Assembly: GCA_021397835.1 (NCBI GenBank)
Contig: JAJFZO010000094.1
Location: 9,462,001 to 9,526,000 of the forward strand
Length of the DNA: 64,000 nt
Origin: Moringa oleifera
Taxonomy: Eukaryota; Streptophyta; Magnoliopsida; Brassicales; Moringaceae
Reading direction: 5' to 3'
A model generated the notes under the pieces. It was not told the DNA's origin. It saw only the letters and a program-made list of their open reading frames with translations, and made no database searches. Position 1 is the stretch's first letter. Every line of letters begins with the position of its first letter. Shown piece after piece: positions 35,342 through 48,730 of this stretch. Made by a program: the position numbers and the translations under genes.

Positions 35342-38300
35342 TCAGCTCCTGAGGAAGCACCAAGGTCCAGTTCCAGTCCCTATTCTGCACTCACAAACCG
35401 AGGATCAAAATGCTTTTCTGTTCTATGTAGATTGACTAGAAAATACTAATGTTGCTGTCTTGGCAGAATGATGTTTCGTTCATTCCTCTCATTTGAATGA
35501 CAAAAGAATGCAAGGAAACATCAAAAATCAAATCCGGGTCAGGGAATTTACCTCCAAAAGCCAGCAAGAGTTCGGAGACTCATGTATATGGTAAGAGCAA
35601 TCCAGAGTCCGATGAAGCCGTGACTGGAGGAGAGAGCAAGCAGACATAAGATGCTGACTACAGCCACCATAACCTGCGAATCACAGGATGCCAAGTTAAT
35701 TTTTCAGCTCAATAGTTTAAAATTCATACAAAGCATAAAATGATTTCAAAAGATAACAAATAGAGTAGTAATTCAATCTCTAACATAATGAAAGAGAATA
35801 GAGAATTACCAAGGAGGCGGCAGAATAGGCGAAATCAGAAGCCCCAAAATTGACACCATCAAAAACAAATGCCAACGCATTGATAGGTTGAGTACCTGCA
35901 ACGAACTGGCATGAAACAGGAAAAAAAAAAGGGGAAAAAATCATTAGTTTCATTATTTGTTATACTTGAACAGATGAAGAAATATCTGTTTCCTTGCTTT
36001 TGGATAAAAGAAATACCGGGATGCCAGTACTAATGAGATGGAGGACGTCGGCATCGCGTGTGAACAATCTTGCTCCAAAGTGCAACCCTACTCCAAGTAG
36101 AACAGCAAGCATCAAACCGAGAACCAGTCCCAACTGTACCAAAGAACTGCAGTGAGCTTAGAAATTAAGATCAGCTGATGTGAAATGTCATTCTACTCTT
36201 CTTATGTATAATACTGCACCTGCAATACCCGAGAGGCAGTGACAATAGCCCTGTCATAGTCCTTTTTGGCAAATGAACTTGCAAGTATCGCCTGCAGAAA
36301 CAAAAGAACTGAAATTTAGCACGCAGTGTCAAGGTCATGAAATCTGAAATGGTGGGATGAAATGCAGCGAAACAATGTGAAGTATAAAAGACATTGAAGA
36401 TAAACAAGGAAGAAAAAGAAACACAGTTATTCTGATTAATCAGGTAATGATTTTCAATATTTCAGTCCGTTTAAGAAGATGAAGGATACATGTTATGAGT
36501 GCAGTAGTTCTACTCACTAACCTGACCAGCTACCGCCAATCCATCGGCCAGAAGAGATGTTGCTAACCACACCTGCAAGCAGACCTGAAATGCAGCCATA
36601 GCTGTTGCCCCTTGTCGGGCAGCCAGTGATGCAGCCAGGGTGACACAGAATGTCACGGCCATTACCCTCATTAATAGAAGAAAACCTGGAGTCATGCACA
36701 AAAGAAGAAGTCGATCGGAGAACTCAGAACATTGGTTTTGATGAATTTTGTATTTGACATGCTTTAAAAGAGAGCTGTTCAAAATCTTTGTGACAGCATA
36801 AGAAAATAACTTACCATTTTTAAGAAATCGAGAAAACTGCAGATGCTTGATACTAGGAGGTAACAGATCAACTTTTTCCATTAATCTCCGCAAAAGGATG
36901 ACTGCAATCAGGTATCTGCGATGACCATTTAAATTGAGAAATAAAGGTAATATTTCTTGAGACTGTCAACAGCAAGATAAGAAGAGCAAAAAGTTGTGTA
37001 ATACCGCTATACGTGGACAGTAATCGGATATAACTTACTGAGATATAACATGGGCAATTGCTGCACCACTGACACCCAAGTGGAAAACAAAGATAAAAAT
37101 TGGGTCTAAAATGATGTTTGTTACATCTCCTGCCACTGTATCAGATCAGATAAGCAAATGAATAAGAATGAGCTTTAATATGTCGAAACTCATGTTATAA
37201 GCTGAACTATTCGACTCTGATAGTACCAGTTGCATAGAGAGGAGTTTTTGTATCCTTAAATCCGCGGAACACTCCTTGCATGGCCAGTGAGAGAAGAACT
37301 GCAGGGGCACCAAGTGACCTTAATGTCAAGTACTCTTGAGCTGGTTTAAGCATTGGGGAATTCTACACAAAAGTATATTAGACTATTACTAATCATTATA
37401 TGTTGATTTGTGTTCTTGATAATGAAGAAAACAAACAAAACTGAGAAAGAAAAACAGAGTCAAGCAGACCCTTTTTTGTGAATTGAAGTACTTACAGAAC
37501 TAACTCCCATAAAGTTCAACATTGGTTTTGCACCAGATATGAGGAATATGGCTTGGATAAGGCCAAGGATGCCACCAATAACAAGTGCTGAGGAGGCTGA
37601 TGGGATGTGTCTTCTTTCATGGCCAAGCTTAGTTATAGAAAACCTGCTGGCAAATGACCCTGACTTGGATTCACAGTCACTAGAATCTGATAGAACAGAA
37701 AGGAAGGAAACCAAAGTCTGTTAAACAGGATAAAACACCATGGAAATTCTAATGAACCAATGCAAAGAAACTCCAAGAAGTTTAGAGGCAACGTATAAGA
37801 CCTTAAAAACCAACAAAAGCAGGAATTCATTGTAAAAACCGGCCAAAGATTAAAGTTCATTGATTGGGGAGGTGTCAGGGAAGGGGATGTGACATTGTAT
37901 ACCATGTTGGGGTATCAACTCCTTGTTTTCACTGTTTAGGCATGAGCCTGTTTCCAAGTATTCCAATTCTTGTGCTTCAGGGCTCAGTCTTCTGATTGTA
38001 TCTTCCTCAGCAACAAAAGAGGTTGTGACACTGACAAGGGGGAATATTGCAACCCTTGATACTTGATTGAATAAAGCAATAGAAACCCCAACAGCAGCAA
38101 GTTCAACTGGACCTGTGTGAATTAACTCAACAGTGGTAAGTATTTCTGAAGTATCTTGCTTTCTTCATTTTACAGCCTTTATGCAAGAAGGTGACAAGAA
38201 CAGGTTCCTTAATTGGTACAGCAAGATTGGCTGTGCTCAATGACTACAACTATGCAGATTAAATTCCAAACTCCAAAAATATATTTCTTTTCAACTATGT

Positions 38301-38803
38301 GTTATATAGTACGGTGTAAATAAGACATAAAAGAAGAGTATGAAGGTCTAAAATCTTGAAGAGTAATATAAGGACAAATGCAGGAGTGCTGAAGACCCAG
38401 AAAGGAGACACAGAGAGACGGGACACCTATTTGGCCAATAAATGCTGTGTCAACCAGAGATGCAATAGGATCAGCTGTCAGAGCCAGTGCTGCAGGCAAT
38501 GCAATTCGTGCTATTTCCAGGCCAAGTTCGTCCAATTTCAGGACAAGTCTGATCACAACGATTGGAAAACCATGTGTTAGCTCCTTCGTATATCTTCTTG
38601 AGAGGAGCAAGAACAAAGAGGATGGTAAGCTAATATATTTCGTTCCCTCAATTTAAAGTGTTCATCATTGATTTTTCAAATTATTGAGATATTGTGTTTA
38701 CTCATCACAATGATTTTGGTTGATACCTAGCATCCTTGAAGAAAATGCAGAGTGGAATTGGCTTCTTATCCCCTGATGGAAACGTATCGACTTCTTGAGC
38801 CAT
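35342..38803 (-). CDS. DTX42: MATE citrate transporter, DTX42/FRD3 clade
   Basis: Thirteen exons close in phase: 38727-38803, 38427-38548, 37903-38112, 37496-37686, 37227-37362, 37039-37135, 36815-36915, 36522-36685, 36220-36291, 36017-36133, 35810-35905, 35552-35673 and 35342-35384. The protein has 515 aa with about 12 membrane segments. Clade signatures include LGLEIARIALPAALALTADP, ASLVDTAFIGQIGPVEL, NQVSRVAIFPLVSVTTSF, GVFRGFKDTKTPLYA and the C-terminus RIGTGTGPWCFLRS. A long hydrophilic loop (about residues 108-155) separates the second and third helices, as in plant citrate MATEs. Members export citrate, either from roots under aluminium stress (AtMATE/DTX42) or into the xylem for iron transport (FRD3). 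Length and C-terminus favour DTX42. The upstream DNA has three CACGTG boxes. Confidence 0.95.
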
Positions 38804-39782
38804 TGCAGGGAAACTTGATTACAAAGAGTTGTCTAAAGAAAGCAGAGTACGTCAATCCATCAGTGTCACAAGGAACATACTGAACTTTTACAAACTTCGT
38901 TCTGTACCCTGCAAAGTGGAATCATTTAATCAAATATCAATCTTGAACGACAAGAACAACTTCAAAAATCTAGAAAACAATAACCAGTAAATAAGAAAAA
39001 AGTTAGAGCAGGAACAGGTGAACACCAGAATATGACTTCGTGAGGACGAAAAAGAAAAAGCTTAATACCAAGAAGCAAAATTAGATAGGTTTTCTAAGGA
39101 CTCGCTCCTGATTCTAACCTTCTCTATCAAACATTAATATCAGTTGCAGAGATTTCAACTCCCACCGAGACCAAACTTGTAAAATTCAAGCGGTACACAG
39201 AAAAAGAGGTACCTTTCACCTTCACCGCAAGTCTCCTCGAGGCTTCCTCCCCGAAAACTACACCTTCCAATTGAGATACTTATATCGACTTCAAAGCTCA
39301 AGATCAAACCGTCACAAGCAAAGACTTTCTATTAAGACTTTCTATTAGACAACCCAGAAAGAAAGTGAAGCTCATCTTTCACCCTCTCTAGGAAGCCAAA
39401 AACTCGTGAAGGCCAAACGTGATGCGTAAATGACATTTCAGCTCTGAAAATCAGCACCTTTTTAGAGAAATAGTCCAGAAATGAGGAGCTTTTCACAAAA
39501 GACTTGACTCATGCCAACCCTTCAACTTGTACGCCATAAAAGTTTCGGTTTTGGAACTGCTACTAGCTCAAAATATCCAGAGAGTAGGCTTTGAAACGTT
39601 CGCATTCATTCTCTAAGAGGAAAAGCGTGAACGGCCTTCGTTTTGCTTATTCAAAGCTTGACTCGGCTGCAGACGATATATACATGTCAAGTTTGGGAAA
39701 CCAAAAAGATTGTGTACAGGGCACCCGCTCTACGGTGGTGTTGTCTTTGTTCGAGTACGCATTTCTCTGGCCGGATGTCACC

Positions 39783-39970
39783 CACGTGTAGGAGTACTAT
39801 GCGTTGGTTCTATATTCCGAGGAAATTAGCAGATTCAAGAAAATAGCACAAATTTGGAGAATTAATCGATCACTTTAAGGCCACCATTTCCAATTTGCAC
39901 ATAGGGATACAGGCCTTCCATGGCATTCCTGCACTCCATAAATGTCGCCACGTGTCCGCTATATCACGTG
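39783..39970. promoter_or_regulatory. cluster of three G-box/ABRE motifs upstream of the MATE gene
   Basis: CACGTG occurs at 39783-39788, 39949-39954 and 39965-39970. The last two start 16 bp apart. They lie about 1.0-1.2 kb upstream of the MATE start codon. The motifs are exact; their use is inferred. Confidence 0.5.
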
Positions 39971-41679
39971 CAAACGTCCAACTCCAGCCTCTTCATTTCA
40001 CCACTCACCATTGGCAAACCAGAAAATGACAAAAGAAAAGAAGAGTACAGTGATTATTAATATTCTTACAGTGATCATATTGGAAAATATGAGTGGAAGT
40101 GTCGTGCTTTACATATTAAAGGGCACGTTACTCTGTGGTCTGAAATCTTGCATAGAAAAGAAAATGGAACTGAAACCAACAACTCTACTTAAAAGCCTGC
40201 TATGAGGACATAGTTTTTTGCTTTGTTTCCAAAGGGCTCTAGTAAAGATGGCAACTAAATAGACTCGTAATAATACTCAGTACGTTTGTCTTTTGTTCTT
40301 TAAGGAAGATGAATTATTTTCTTTCATCATTCAATGCTCTGCTTTTGGTTTAGGACAAGAAGAACTAATGACGGTAAGAATCTTAAGGAAGTTGCAGCCT
40401 TCCTGGTTTAAGAGATGGTCAGGGAATAAATATCTCCTACTTTACTTCCATTTTCATTTTATAATACCCAGCCAAGAAATTAAGACATAATTGATGATAC
40501 CATGAATGCTGATGAACATAGATGATGAAGAACAGCTCTTATCTCTTTCCTTTTCTCTCTGGGTTTGAATAACCAGTGGAAAAGTTGATTTATGGAGTCA
40601 TTGTCAACGCAATTTACCTCAAACAAGATGGTGAAAGGTGTTAGCAGAATCATTGAGAGAAAGACAGAGTAAACCATACTGTGCAATATGCAAACTATGG
40701 TTTAAACAAATGGGATTATCTAGACTTTGCTAGTGTATGATTGGTTGGTTGCTAAAGCAAACAAGGGAAAAGTGTGCTTTCAGGCTGCCGAATATAATAT
40801 GTTCCATTACGGAAAGCTATAAAAGTGAGGCATTAACATTTTCAATATGCTAGTAAACAAACTCATAAATTCTGACTTGCATAGGATTCCAGCCTGACAT
40901 CAAGAATAACAAAGTTGAAAGCAGAAAACAGATTATGATGTTCTTCATTTGGCCAATAGAATTAGCTAGGTAGATTAGCTGACAACTTCAGTGGAAATTT
41001 AGGATGCTTTTATGGCTTGTGAATTATCCAGTTTTGCTTGTAATGAAAGTACCTTCTTAATGGTGTCAAATATTCGGTATCTTCATCACCCACTAAAGAA
41101 ATGGTTATCTTATGCGTAAAACATTTAATCCAAGAACATAAATAAGAAAAAACAGCGAAAACACATTCTATCTATAGCTTTTGTGCTGATGTAAGTGTAG
41201 AAGCAAAATGCAAAGAAAAGGTTAACTATTCTAAAGCAGTTTTCAAGTGGAGACTTTGGTCATAATTTAAGCATAACCTTTTTGATTATTCTGCTTTATT
41301 ATAAAGCAATAATTCCCATCTGTTCTTTAGGCGTGCATGTGATTGCCCAACAAAAGCTTTCAAAAGTTGCAAGAAAGTCCAAAGATCCTCTAACAGATAA
41401 CCCTAGAAAGCATATGTATCTTGTAGTTCCACTAGGGAAAGTGCATCGTCAGCTTCCATTCATTTCATTTTGAGATTAAAGAATAAAGTGAGATAGAATT
41501 GTTGCCATTTAGGATTCCAAATATAGATTTTCTTTTTCTAGTGGTTGGTGACCCATTGCTGTTTTGTTTTGGGCTGCAAATTTGTTATATACATGCATAA
41601 TTAGGGAAGAGGCTCACATTTCAACATATGATTCTTGGTCATGAATCTATTTGTTTTATAACTTAGGTTTTAAATATTA

Positions 41680-42130
41680 TTGAAAATGTAAAAATATATT
41701 TTTTAATTTTAATTTTAATATTCAAAATAATGATAAATTTAAAATTTAATCTATCAATTTGGTTACTATAAAAAATTAAAAATATTTTTATAATTTGAGA
41801 TACTTAAAAAATGAATCAAATAAATTTTAAATTTTATGTCAAGTTAATTTTGAATAATTTTAACTTATTTTTTATTTTTTTATAAATTTTTAAAATTTTT
41901 AACAATATAAATCTCTAAAAAATATTTTTATCATTAAAAAATCTAAAATGATGATAATTTAAATATCTTTTGATATAGATAAATTATATTTAAATTAATA
42001 ACATAAAATATTTAATTTAAGTATTTTTATTTTTATTTTTAAATAAAATTTAACTTAATAATAAATTAAAATTTAATTTATCATTTTTAAAATATTAAAA
42101 TTTATTTAATATTTAAGTATAATTAAAAGT
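41680..42130 (-). repeat. AT-rich interspersed repeat, copy C
   Basis: The reverse complement shows the same landmark order as copies A and B near 22.3 and 23.5 kb, including TTTAAGTATCTCAAATTATAAAAATA-like sequence followed by ATTTTTAATTTTTTATA. Limits are approximate because of low complexity. Confidence 0.4.
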
Positions 42131-42651
42131 TTTAAAAAACCCTTTACCCCTGTGTCTTATTGCTCAAATCACATTCCAATAGAGTTCTTTATCTGTCACA
42201 TGATAACATCCTCTCTCCTGTGTTTGCAAGGAGAAAACAAAAAGGTACACATAATCCACCTCAATTTCCCTCAAATTAGGTGAAGCCATGACATACTGCT
42301 GCTTGAGGGAGAAAGGGGATTTCATTAGAAAGTGAAGCCAGAAGAAACTGAAGAAATTCAAGCATCTGATTAATCACTACGTAATTGATTCTAAATGCAG
42401 CCAGTACCAATAGGTATGTCAAAATTTCAGGTACAAATTCTAATTTCTGGTCCAAGTAGACTCAAATACACATCATTTGTGGATCCGCAATCTCCAACAA
42501 ATCCATCTAGAGATTATTTCTAAGGAAAGGAATCAAAAACAAAAATTAACAACCTTCTCCAAGAGGAAACAACAATTGGAAGATTGAATCTGAGGGTGGC
42601 AAAATCAGGGTATTACTAAATGTTGTCAACAAATTCTGAAGAGCATCTCCT

Positions 42652-45600
42652 TCACCATAAGCCAATAGCCTTCCACCAAATCCCTCCAACTCCAAGCCAG
42701 ATAATTATGTTGACAACAGAAATTAGGAATCCATAGCCCCACCATTTTGCAAGAGGAACATAGTTTGCACCATAGAAAACAGGTGCAGAGCCAATTCCAT
42801 AATGAGTAAGGCCCCCCATGAGGTTGGAGAGAAAAGAGAGCACAACTGCTCCAAGGAATGGTGGAGTGCCTAGGGCACTAGCAACAGACAAGAAAGCTGT
42901 GAACATGGCACCGATATGAGCAGCTCCACTTGCAAAGAAGTAGTGGGAGTAGAAGTAGAGAAGAACCAGAATACCAAATGACAGTTGCCATGAAAGCCCC
43001 AAACCTCCAACAAACTGCAGAAACAAGCAGTTGTTAATGAGAGCTCTATACCATAAGTCCTGTGATTAATTATAATTCCAAGTCCAAATTATCAAAAAAA
43101 AAAAAAAAGATTATAAGTTCATTCCATACTGGACCAGACCGGAATAAGTTTATATACATTCTCATTATGAGAAAGGGTCATTCGAGCGTATCTAAATAGA
43201 TACTATGTTTACATATGAATCCCTACGTTGTTACAATCCATTAAAAAAAAAAAGGAAGCACTCATCATCATATATTTTCAGGTAAAAAAAATTGGAGATG
43301 ATTTAATTAGGTTGGACATGTTCCATCCATACCCCATGGTGGAGGGATGGGGCCTGGAAGGATGAAGCAGGATTCTGTAGTCAATAATGACATCTTGAAA
43401 GCAGAACAAACTATCCCCAGAGTCATGATTGTGTAAGTTCCAGAGAGTCAAAAAACATACATGGGTTTTTTTTCTGCAGAGATCATATACAATTGGATTT
43501 ATCATTTTGCTTGAAGCCATTCTAAACCTTACCTTAATTCAAACTTATATACCACCCAGAAAGTACATTGTACCTGACATGTGTTGATGAATGGTAAAGA
43601 AAAAGAGAATGACCCTCTTGGATGAAAGCTCCTTATTAGATGTGTTCCATCCTATTCAGACTTATGCATGACAAAGAGCAATGACATGTTCTTTTTATCC
43701 CTAACTCCCATCTTTTTAAGCAGGAGAAAAATATATGATACAAGTAACTACCAAAGAAACTCCTGAAATAGCCACAAAAGCCCTGGGATTGCACATGAAA
43801 ACATGGTCTAGAGAACTTGAAAGAATAGAAAACAAACATTATACATAAGTAATTTCTTGAATTCTTGTTTTCCACCTCCACGACATGGTGGATGAATCAT
43901 GGTGCAGTGTCGTGTCCTTTTCATTTACCCATTTATCTATATCTATTTGTTTATTTTTGGAAATCAAATGCAGAAAATCAGGTGGATTAAACCTTTGACC
44001 ACACTGTCCCTACATTCTACTAGGAGAAGAAGGGTACCCTGAGGCCTAATAACTAGTGGTTGAGTGATCTCCTTTTTATTTTCTATCATATTCCAAAGGA
44101 GCTGAGGGTCTAGGGTTGGGAAGAAGAGCATAGTGGATACACTTTGATTGAAGCATGGTCAAACTAAAGAAACTCCAAAAGGCTGATATTTTTAGTTTCT
44201 GAAATTAACCTACTCAAAGGAGGAGATCCAGAAAATATCCATGATTAGCTCCAATATAGTAAATAAATAAAATTTCAATCTCTGCTTGGTTGATTTAATC
44301 TATCATTGACATCACCAATTTGCATAACCAAAATTTAATTAGTCAAAATGATAGAAAGGTAGGGACAATTACATAACAGTAAGAGGGAAACGAGACAAAC
44401 CTTAACTACAGTTTGGCTGAACCATGAGATGAGACCATATTTGTTGAGATAGCCAGCCATAGCAATCAGTGCAGCAAACCATGTGAGTGTATCCCATGCA
44501 ACTGCTTCAGCTAAGCACTCCTTCCATGTAACCACCCCAGTCACAAGGAGAATAGATAAACCAAGAATGGCAGCAGTGACAGCATCCACATTCAGCACTC
44601 CCCCAAAAATCCAGAGCCCGACCTAATATGACAGAGAAGAAGGCATGAGAGAGTATATTACCATGAAAAACAGATACAGACACATGATATTTTGTATGCA
44701 TTCAAGACAGCAGAAATAGATTGGCACTGCCATTAACTTCAAATACCAAAGAAAGAAGCTTTTATGACTGTTTTTCATTTTCTGGAGTTACTAGTTCAAA
44801 AATACTTGGCCAGGGGCATAAAGGCAATCTTGCATGCCAAAAGCAAAATTCATTAAACAACCTGATGCACTCATTCTCTAATTTTCAGAAGGGAAACAGA
44901 CCATGAGCTAATTGAAGGAAGCTAAGTAGAACTTGGTAGACAAAGACAGAACCATCTGCACATTTTTTCACCATCTACATCAATATTGTCAACAGTTCCT
45001 CCAATAGGACCTAAGAAACATAAGAATCACTGCAACCCCTCCCCCCTTCTGCCTCCCACCCTGTGATCCAATAATGATAATTTCTGAGAAACTAAGGCCA
45101 GCTGACTAATTAACACAGACAAAAGAACAGACAAGAATCATTTAATCATTAATGGACTTCATTGTCCCTGCAAAGACCTTTCACAATTCTTGAGGAATTG
45201 ACAATAAAAGCTCGTGGTTCCAAATGAATGAAAACAAAAGATTAATAGTAAAATCCTAGCAATTCTATTACCTGGGGGAAAGCAAAAAGGGGTTGGGCTT
45301 AACAGAGTTCTTATTACAAGCAAGGTGTTACTTGTCTTGAAATACAAATACAAATGCATCAACCACCACATATAGAAATTCACTATATGTTCCTACCACA
45401 CTATGAGGAAAAACGAACCAGGAAAAAAAAAATGCAAAACAATCTAGCAAATGGAAACCAATTCGAAACTATCATGAAGAAACACAAATGAGGAATGTCA
45501 ATAGCCCAAAATCAAACCAATTCGAAATGACGGCCAGAGGTAGATAATAAAAAAGAATGCACATGTATTTTACTGTACCGTAACTAGAAGAGTCCCTGCC

Positions 45601-46697
45601 ATTATAAGCTCATTCTTAGACATCGGTCCCATCTTCTCCAACTTCTCCTTGGCCAATTTGGGTGCATCAGGACTACTCTTCACCGTTGGCGGATAAATCA
45701 CATACAAAAGTAAAGGTACAACAATCAATGACACCAATCCCGGCACAATGGCTGCCTTAGCCCAATCCATCCAACCAATTGTCTGCTTTATGGTGTTGTA
45801 AGCCAAGTTGGCACTCAATGGATTCGCCGCCATTGCCGTCAAAAACATGGAAGATGATATCGCAGAGGTCTGGAAGCACGTCAGCATCAGCCATGACCCC
45901 AGCTTGTGCTCCGTGCCGTCTCCAGCGTTGCTGCCACAAGCGACGCACAGAGATTTCACTAAAGGCAAGAAGATCCCTCCAGCCCTGGCGGAGACCGAAG
46001 GGATCGCAGGGGCCAAAAGCGCTTCGCTGAACACGAGGCTGTAGCCAAGACCGAGAGAGGAGCCGCCGAACAAGCGCACAAACTGGTAGGCGATTCGGTT
46101 ACCAAGACCAGTCTTGATGAAACCACGAGCGAAGAAGAAAGCGAGAGCAATGAGCCAGGGGATAGGATCCCCGAAGGCGGAGAAGGCGGCAGAGAATGTC
46201 AGGGTTTTGGTGAGTACGGATGCACCCAGTCCCAAGAGAGCCACGGCACCAAGAGGGAGCGGCTGGGTGATGATCCCTACGATGGTGGCAAGGAATATGG
46301 CAAGCAGCTGCCAGGCGTTCTTGGAGACCCCGGAAGGGACGGGGACGAACCAGAGGATAACTCCGGTGGCGATGGACGCAATGAGTGGCTTGATGGCCGC
46401 GCCCTCCCATGGCTGGGGGGCAGGGGCAACTGGTACCGGAGTTGCGTCGGCAGCTGATGCTTTCACTTTGAACGTTGAGATCTTGCGAAGCTCATTGGGT
46501 CTGGTGGGAAGAAGAGAGATAGATTTGGAAGCATCTGAAGTAAAATGGATGGCATTAATGGAAGTGGCACGGCTGTTGCCATTCGCGCCGATGGGTTTAG
46601 TCAGAGTTGAAGCAAGGCCAGATGATGATACCCGGCGGCTAGTCAGAGGAGAGAATTTGGGAGGGCAACAAGAAGAGGTGAGAGCCAGAGACACCAT
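42652..46697 (-). CDS. DIT1: chloroplast 2-oxoglutarate/malate translocator DiT1
   Basis: Three exons close in phase: 45579-46697, 44401-44622 and 42652-43014, giving 567 aa. The first 90 or so residues are a Ser/Thr-rich transit peptide, followed by a Pro/Ala linker (VPVAPAPQPW). The membrane part is the plant DASS/SLC13-like carrier, with runs such as GAAIKPLIASIATG, GIITQPLPLGAVALLG, FARGFIKTGLGNRIAY, MFLTAMAANPLSANLAYNTI and GLTHYGIGSAPVFYGANYVP. DiT1 sits in the inner envelope, imports 2-oxoglutarate in exchange for malate and feeds the GS/GOGAT cycle during ammonia assimilation and photorespiration. The carrier core agrees with DiT1 over nearly its full length as I recall it. Introns of 1.39 and 0.96 kb contain no other gene. 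The promoter side carries CACGTG and TGACGTCA. Confidence 0.97.
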
Positions 46698-47706
46698 GAC
46701 TGTGGCCCCTGGTGTATGGTTATGTTTCTGTGTGTGAAATGGGAAGGTGAAGCTGAGTTAAGTGAGCAAGGAGTGGAGTGCGTGAGCCGTCAGATGTAGA
46801 TCCGACGGTGGAGATGGGGTTTAGAATATACGGTCGGGCTTTGGAGATGGCACGCCGTCCTGGATGTTGAAATTTCCGCCACTGCTGAAAGATCTCGTCT
46901 GGGTCTGTGGGTCTCTGGGTGGGTCACCCGCCCACCGGCCTAGTCGCCGTTATTCCATCGGCGCCAATTCATCTCTCAGACGAGCGTACCAAAGCAGATA
47001 TTTGGCTCTCCACGTGTCGGATTCTTAATGGCTGTTACCTAGCTTATTGGTGACGTCAGTAGGCTAAAAGAAAGGTTTTCGACGTGGCGATTTGTGAATG
47101 GGTTAGCTTTTGCAGATTGATTGCGTTGGCATGTACTTGGCTGGTTCCATAGGGACGAAAGGGCGGCTCATGAACCCCTGAGGCCAGGATTGGGTGAGGA
47201 GTGAACAGACGATTATGGGCCCCTTGGTCAGCAGGCCGGGTTTAACAGGAACCACAGAAGCGCATGTGAGGACAGTTAGATTCGGTTGTGGTGCTACTGC
47301 TGCTACAGTTGTTCAACGAAGACTTTTGGTGGTGGTGCCGTGTGGGCAACCACACTGTGGGGCCTCCCTGGTCCCTGACTATGTTGTGTGCAGATCGGGT
47401 GCCCCTTTTGCTTTTGGAGAGCCAATGGGCAGACTGTGAACTGTAAGGGCACAAGCCCTTCTTGTTTGGATTTTGGGCCATTTGGGGCTTCTGCTTTTGT
47501 ACATTGAAAGGACAGCATACTTATCTTATTAATTTGTGATATATTCGCGTTACAGACCCCTCTGTGTAAAATCCTAACTAACAACCACCTCAACAATCAT
47601 TGAAATATAAAATTGATTTGAGTGTTGAAACTTTTTCTTATTTTGCTACAGGAGACATCACCGGTTGTGGAATGATGAGTTACCAAAGTTGACAAAACCA
47701 CAAATT
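46698..47706. promoter_or_regulatory. DiT1 upstream region with G-box and TGACGTCA
   Basis: CACGTG at 47011-47016, the palindrome TGACGTCA at 47051-47058 and ACGTGGC at 47082-47088 fall within 80 bp, about 320-390 bp upstream of the DiT1 start codon. All are bZIP-type ACGT cores. The remaining DNA up to the tRNA has no recognisable gene. Confidence 0.55.
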
Positions 47707-47788
47707 GTCGCTTTGGCCGAGTGGTTAAGGCGTGTGCCTGCTAAGTACATGGGGTTTCCCCGCGAGAGTTCGAATCTCTCAGGCGACG
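47707..47788 (+). tRNA. tRNA-Ser (anticodon GCU)
   Basis: The 82-nt sequence folds as a class II tRNA: a 7-bp acceptor stem (GTCGCTT with AGGCGAC, one G-U pair), D-arm GCCGAGTGGTTAAGGC, an anticodon stem TGTGC/GTACA with loop CTGCTAA (anticodon GCT), a long variable arm rich in G then C, and a T-arm GAGAG-TTCGAAT-CTCTC. The discriminator is G, no CCA is encoded and there is no intron. The anticodon reads AGC/AGU serine codons. A CAA lies 4 bp upstream (47701-47703) and a T5 run, the Pol III stop, at 47795-47799. Confidence 0.97.
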
Positions 47789-47794
47789 CTTTGG

Positions 47795-47799
47795 TTTTT
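47795..47799 (+). terminator. Pol III T-run terminator of the tRNA gene
   Basis: Five T residues lie seven bases after the tRNA 3' end. Confidence 0.8.
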
Positions 47800-48699
47800 A
47801 AAGTCCCAATATCCTTTTTTGTCTGGGCTGGGCCTAGGGTGGCAGAACTTGGGTACACTCACTCAGACCCCACCAGGGTTCTAAAGGGCTTTGTTTAGCA
47901 ATCAAGATGGTCTTCTGCACTTTAGGTGTCAATGACTTTCATTTTTTATCTTTTTTTCTAATTAAATATAATATATAAAAAAGAATGGGTAATGCCCCTT
48001 CAAGACAAAGGTCAACCAATATGTATCAATCTTAATGAGACAAAAACAGATTACATGTCCAATCCCAATAGCAAAAGGCTATAATCTCTTTGCTTATCGT
48101 CTTCATCTTTCCTTGCGTAGGGTTTCCATTTCCTCAACCGTTCATCAAATCCTAGAGAAACCTACCGTACCCAAATTCTCATTTCCAAATTAAACAAAGA
48201 CATGACATTAATCACATGTTACATATAAGGTAAGTGAAAAACCCTGAAATGAAATGATTTAGTTAAGCACTTGCTCTCTTCATGTCTCATTCCATCAAGA
48301 AAAAGTGCAAGACCTTTGCTTTCAATTCTATTCACTTGTAACTCAAGTTATCTCATCCGATATGGCATTTCAGCTTTTCTTCCAACTAATTAATTTAACC
48401 TGAAATGTGTATATAATAATGTTTAATTTGATATGTTTGCAACATGTGAATGATGGATGAGGCAGTTATAATAATTACTTTTGGAAATTAATCCAACCAT
48501 CTAAATGGTAACTAACCACTAATAAACAAAGGACAAAAATCAATATTACAACAAAAGCAAGCCCATTGCAAGCTCTGTCAACCTGTGATTCTTGTCAGAA
48601 ATGGACATTTCAACCAAGTGTTTAAACCTCATCATAAGAGACATTGAAGATCAATATACAACACACAGAGAGATCTACAGAGAGAGATAACCAGAGAGA

Positions 48700-48730
<31 letters not shown>

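Larger units (their letters stand above)
38804..42651. other. intergenic between MATE and DiT1 genes
   Basis: The left 0.6 kb probably holds the 5' UTR and promoter of the MATE gene, with three CACGTG boxes at 39783, 39949 and 39965. An AT-rich repeat copy lies at about 41680-42130. The right end is the 3' UTR of DiT1. Short frames in between show no recognisable domain. Confidence 0.55.

Noticed and set aside
46114..46737. 207-codon plus-strand frame over DiT1 exon 1
   Set aside because: Antisense shadow of the GC-rich transit peptide and first membrane region of DiT1.
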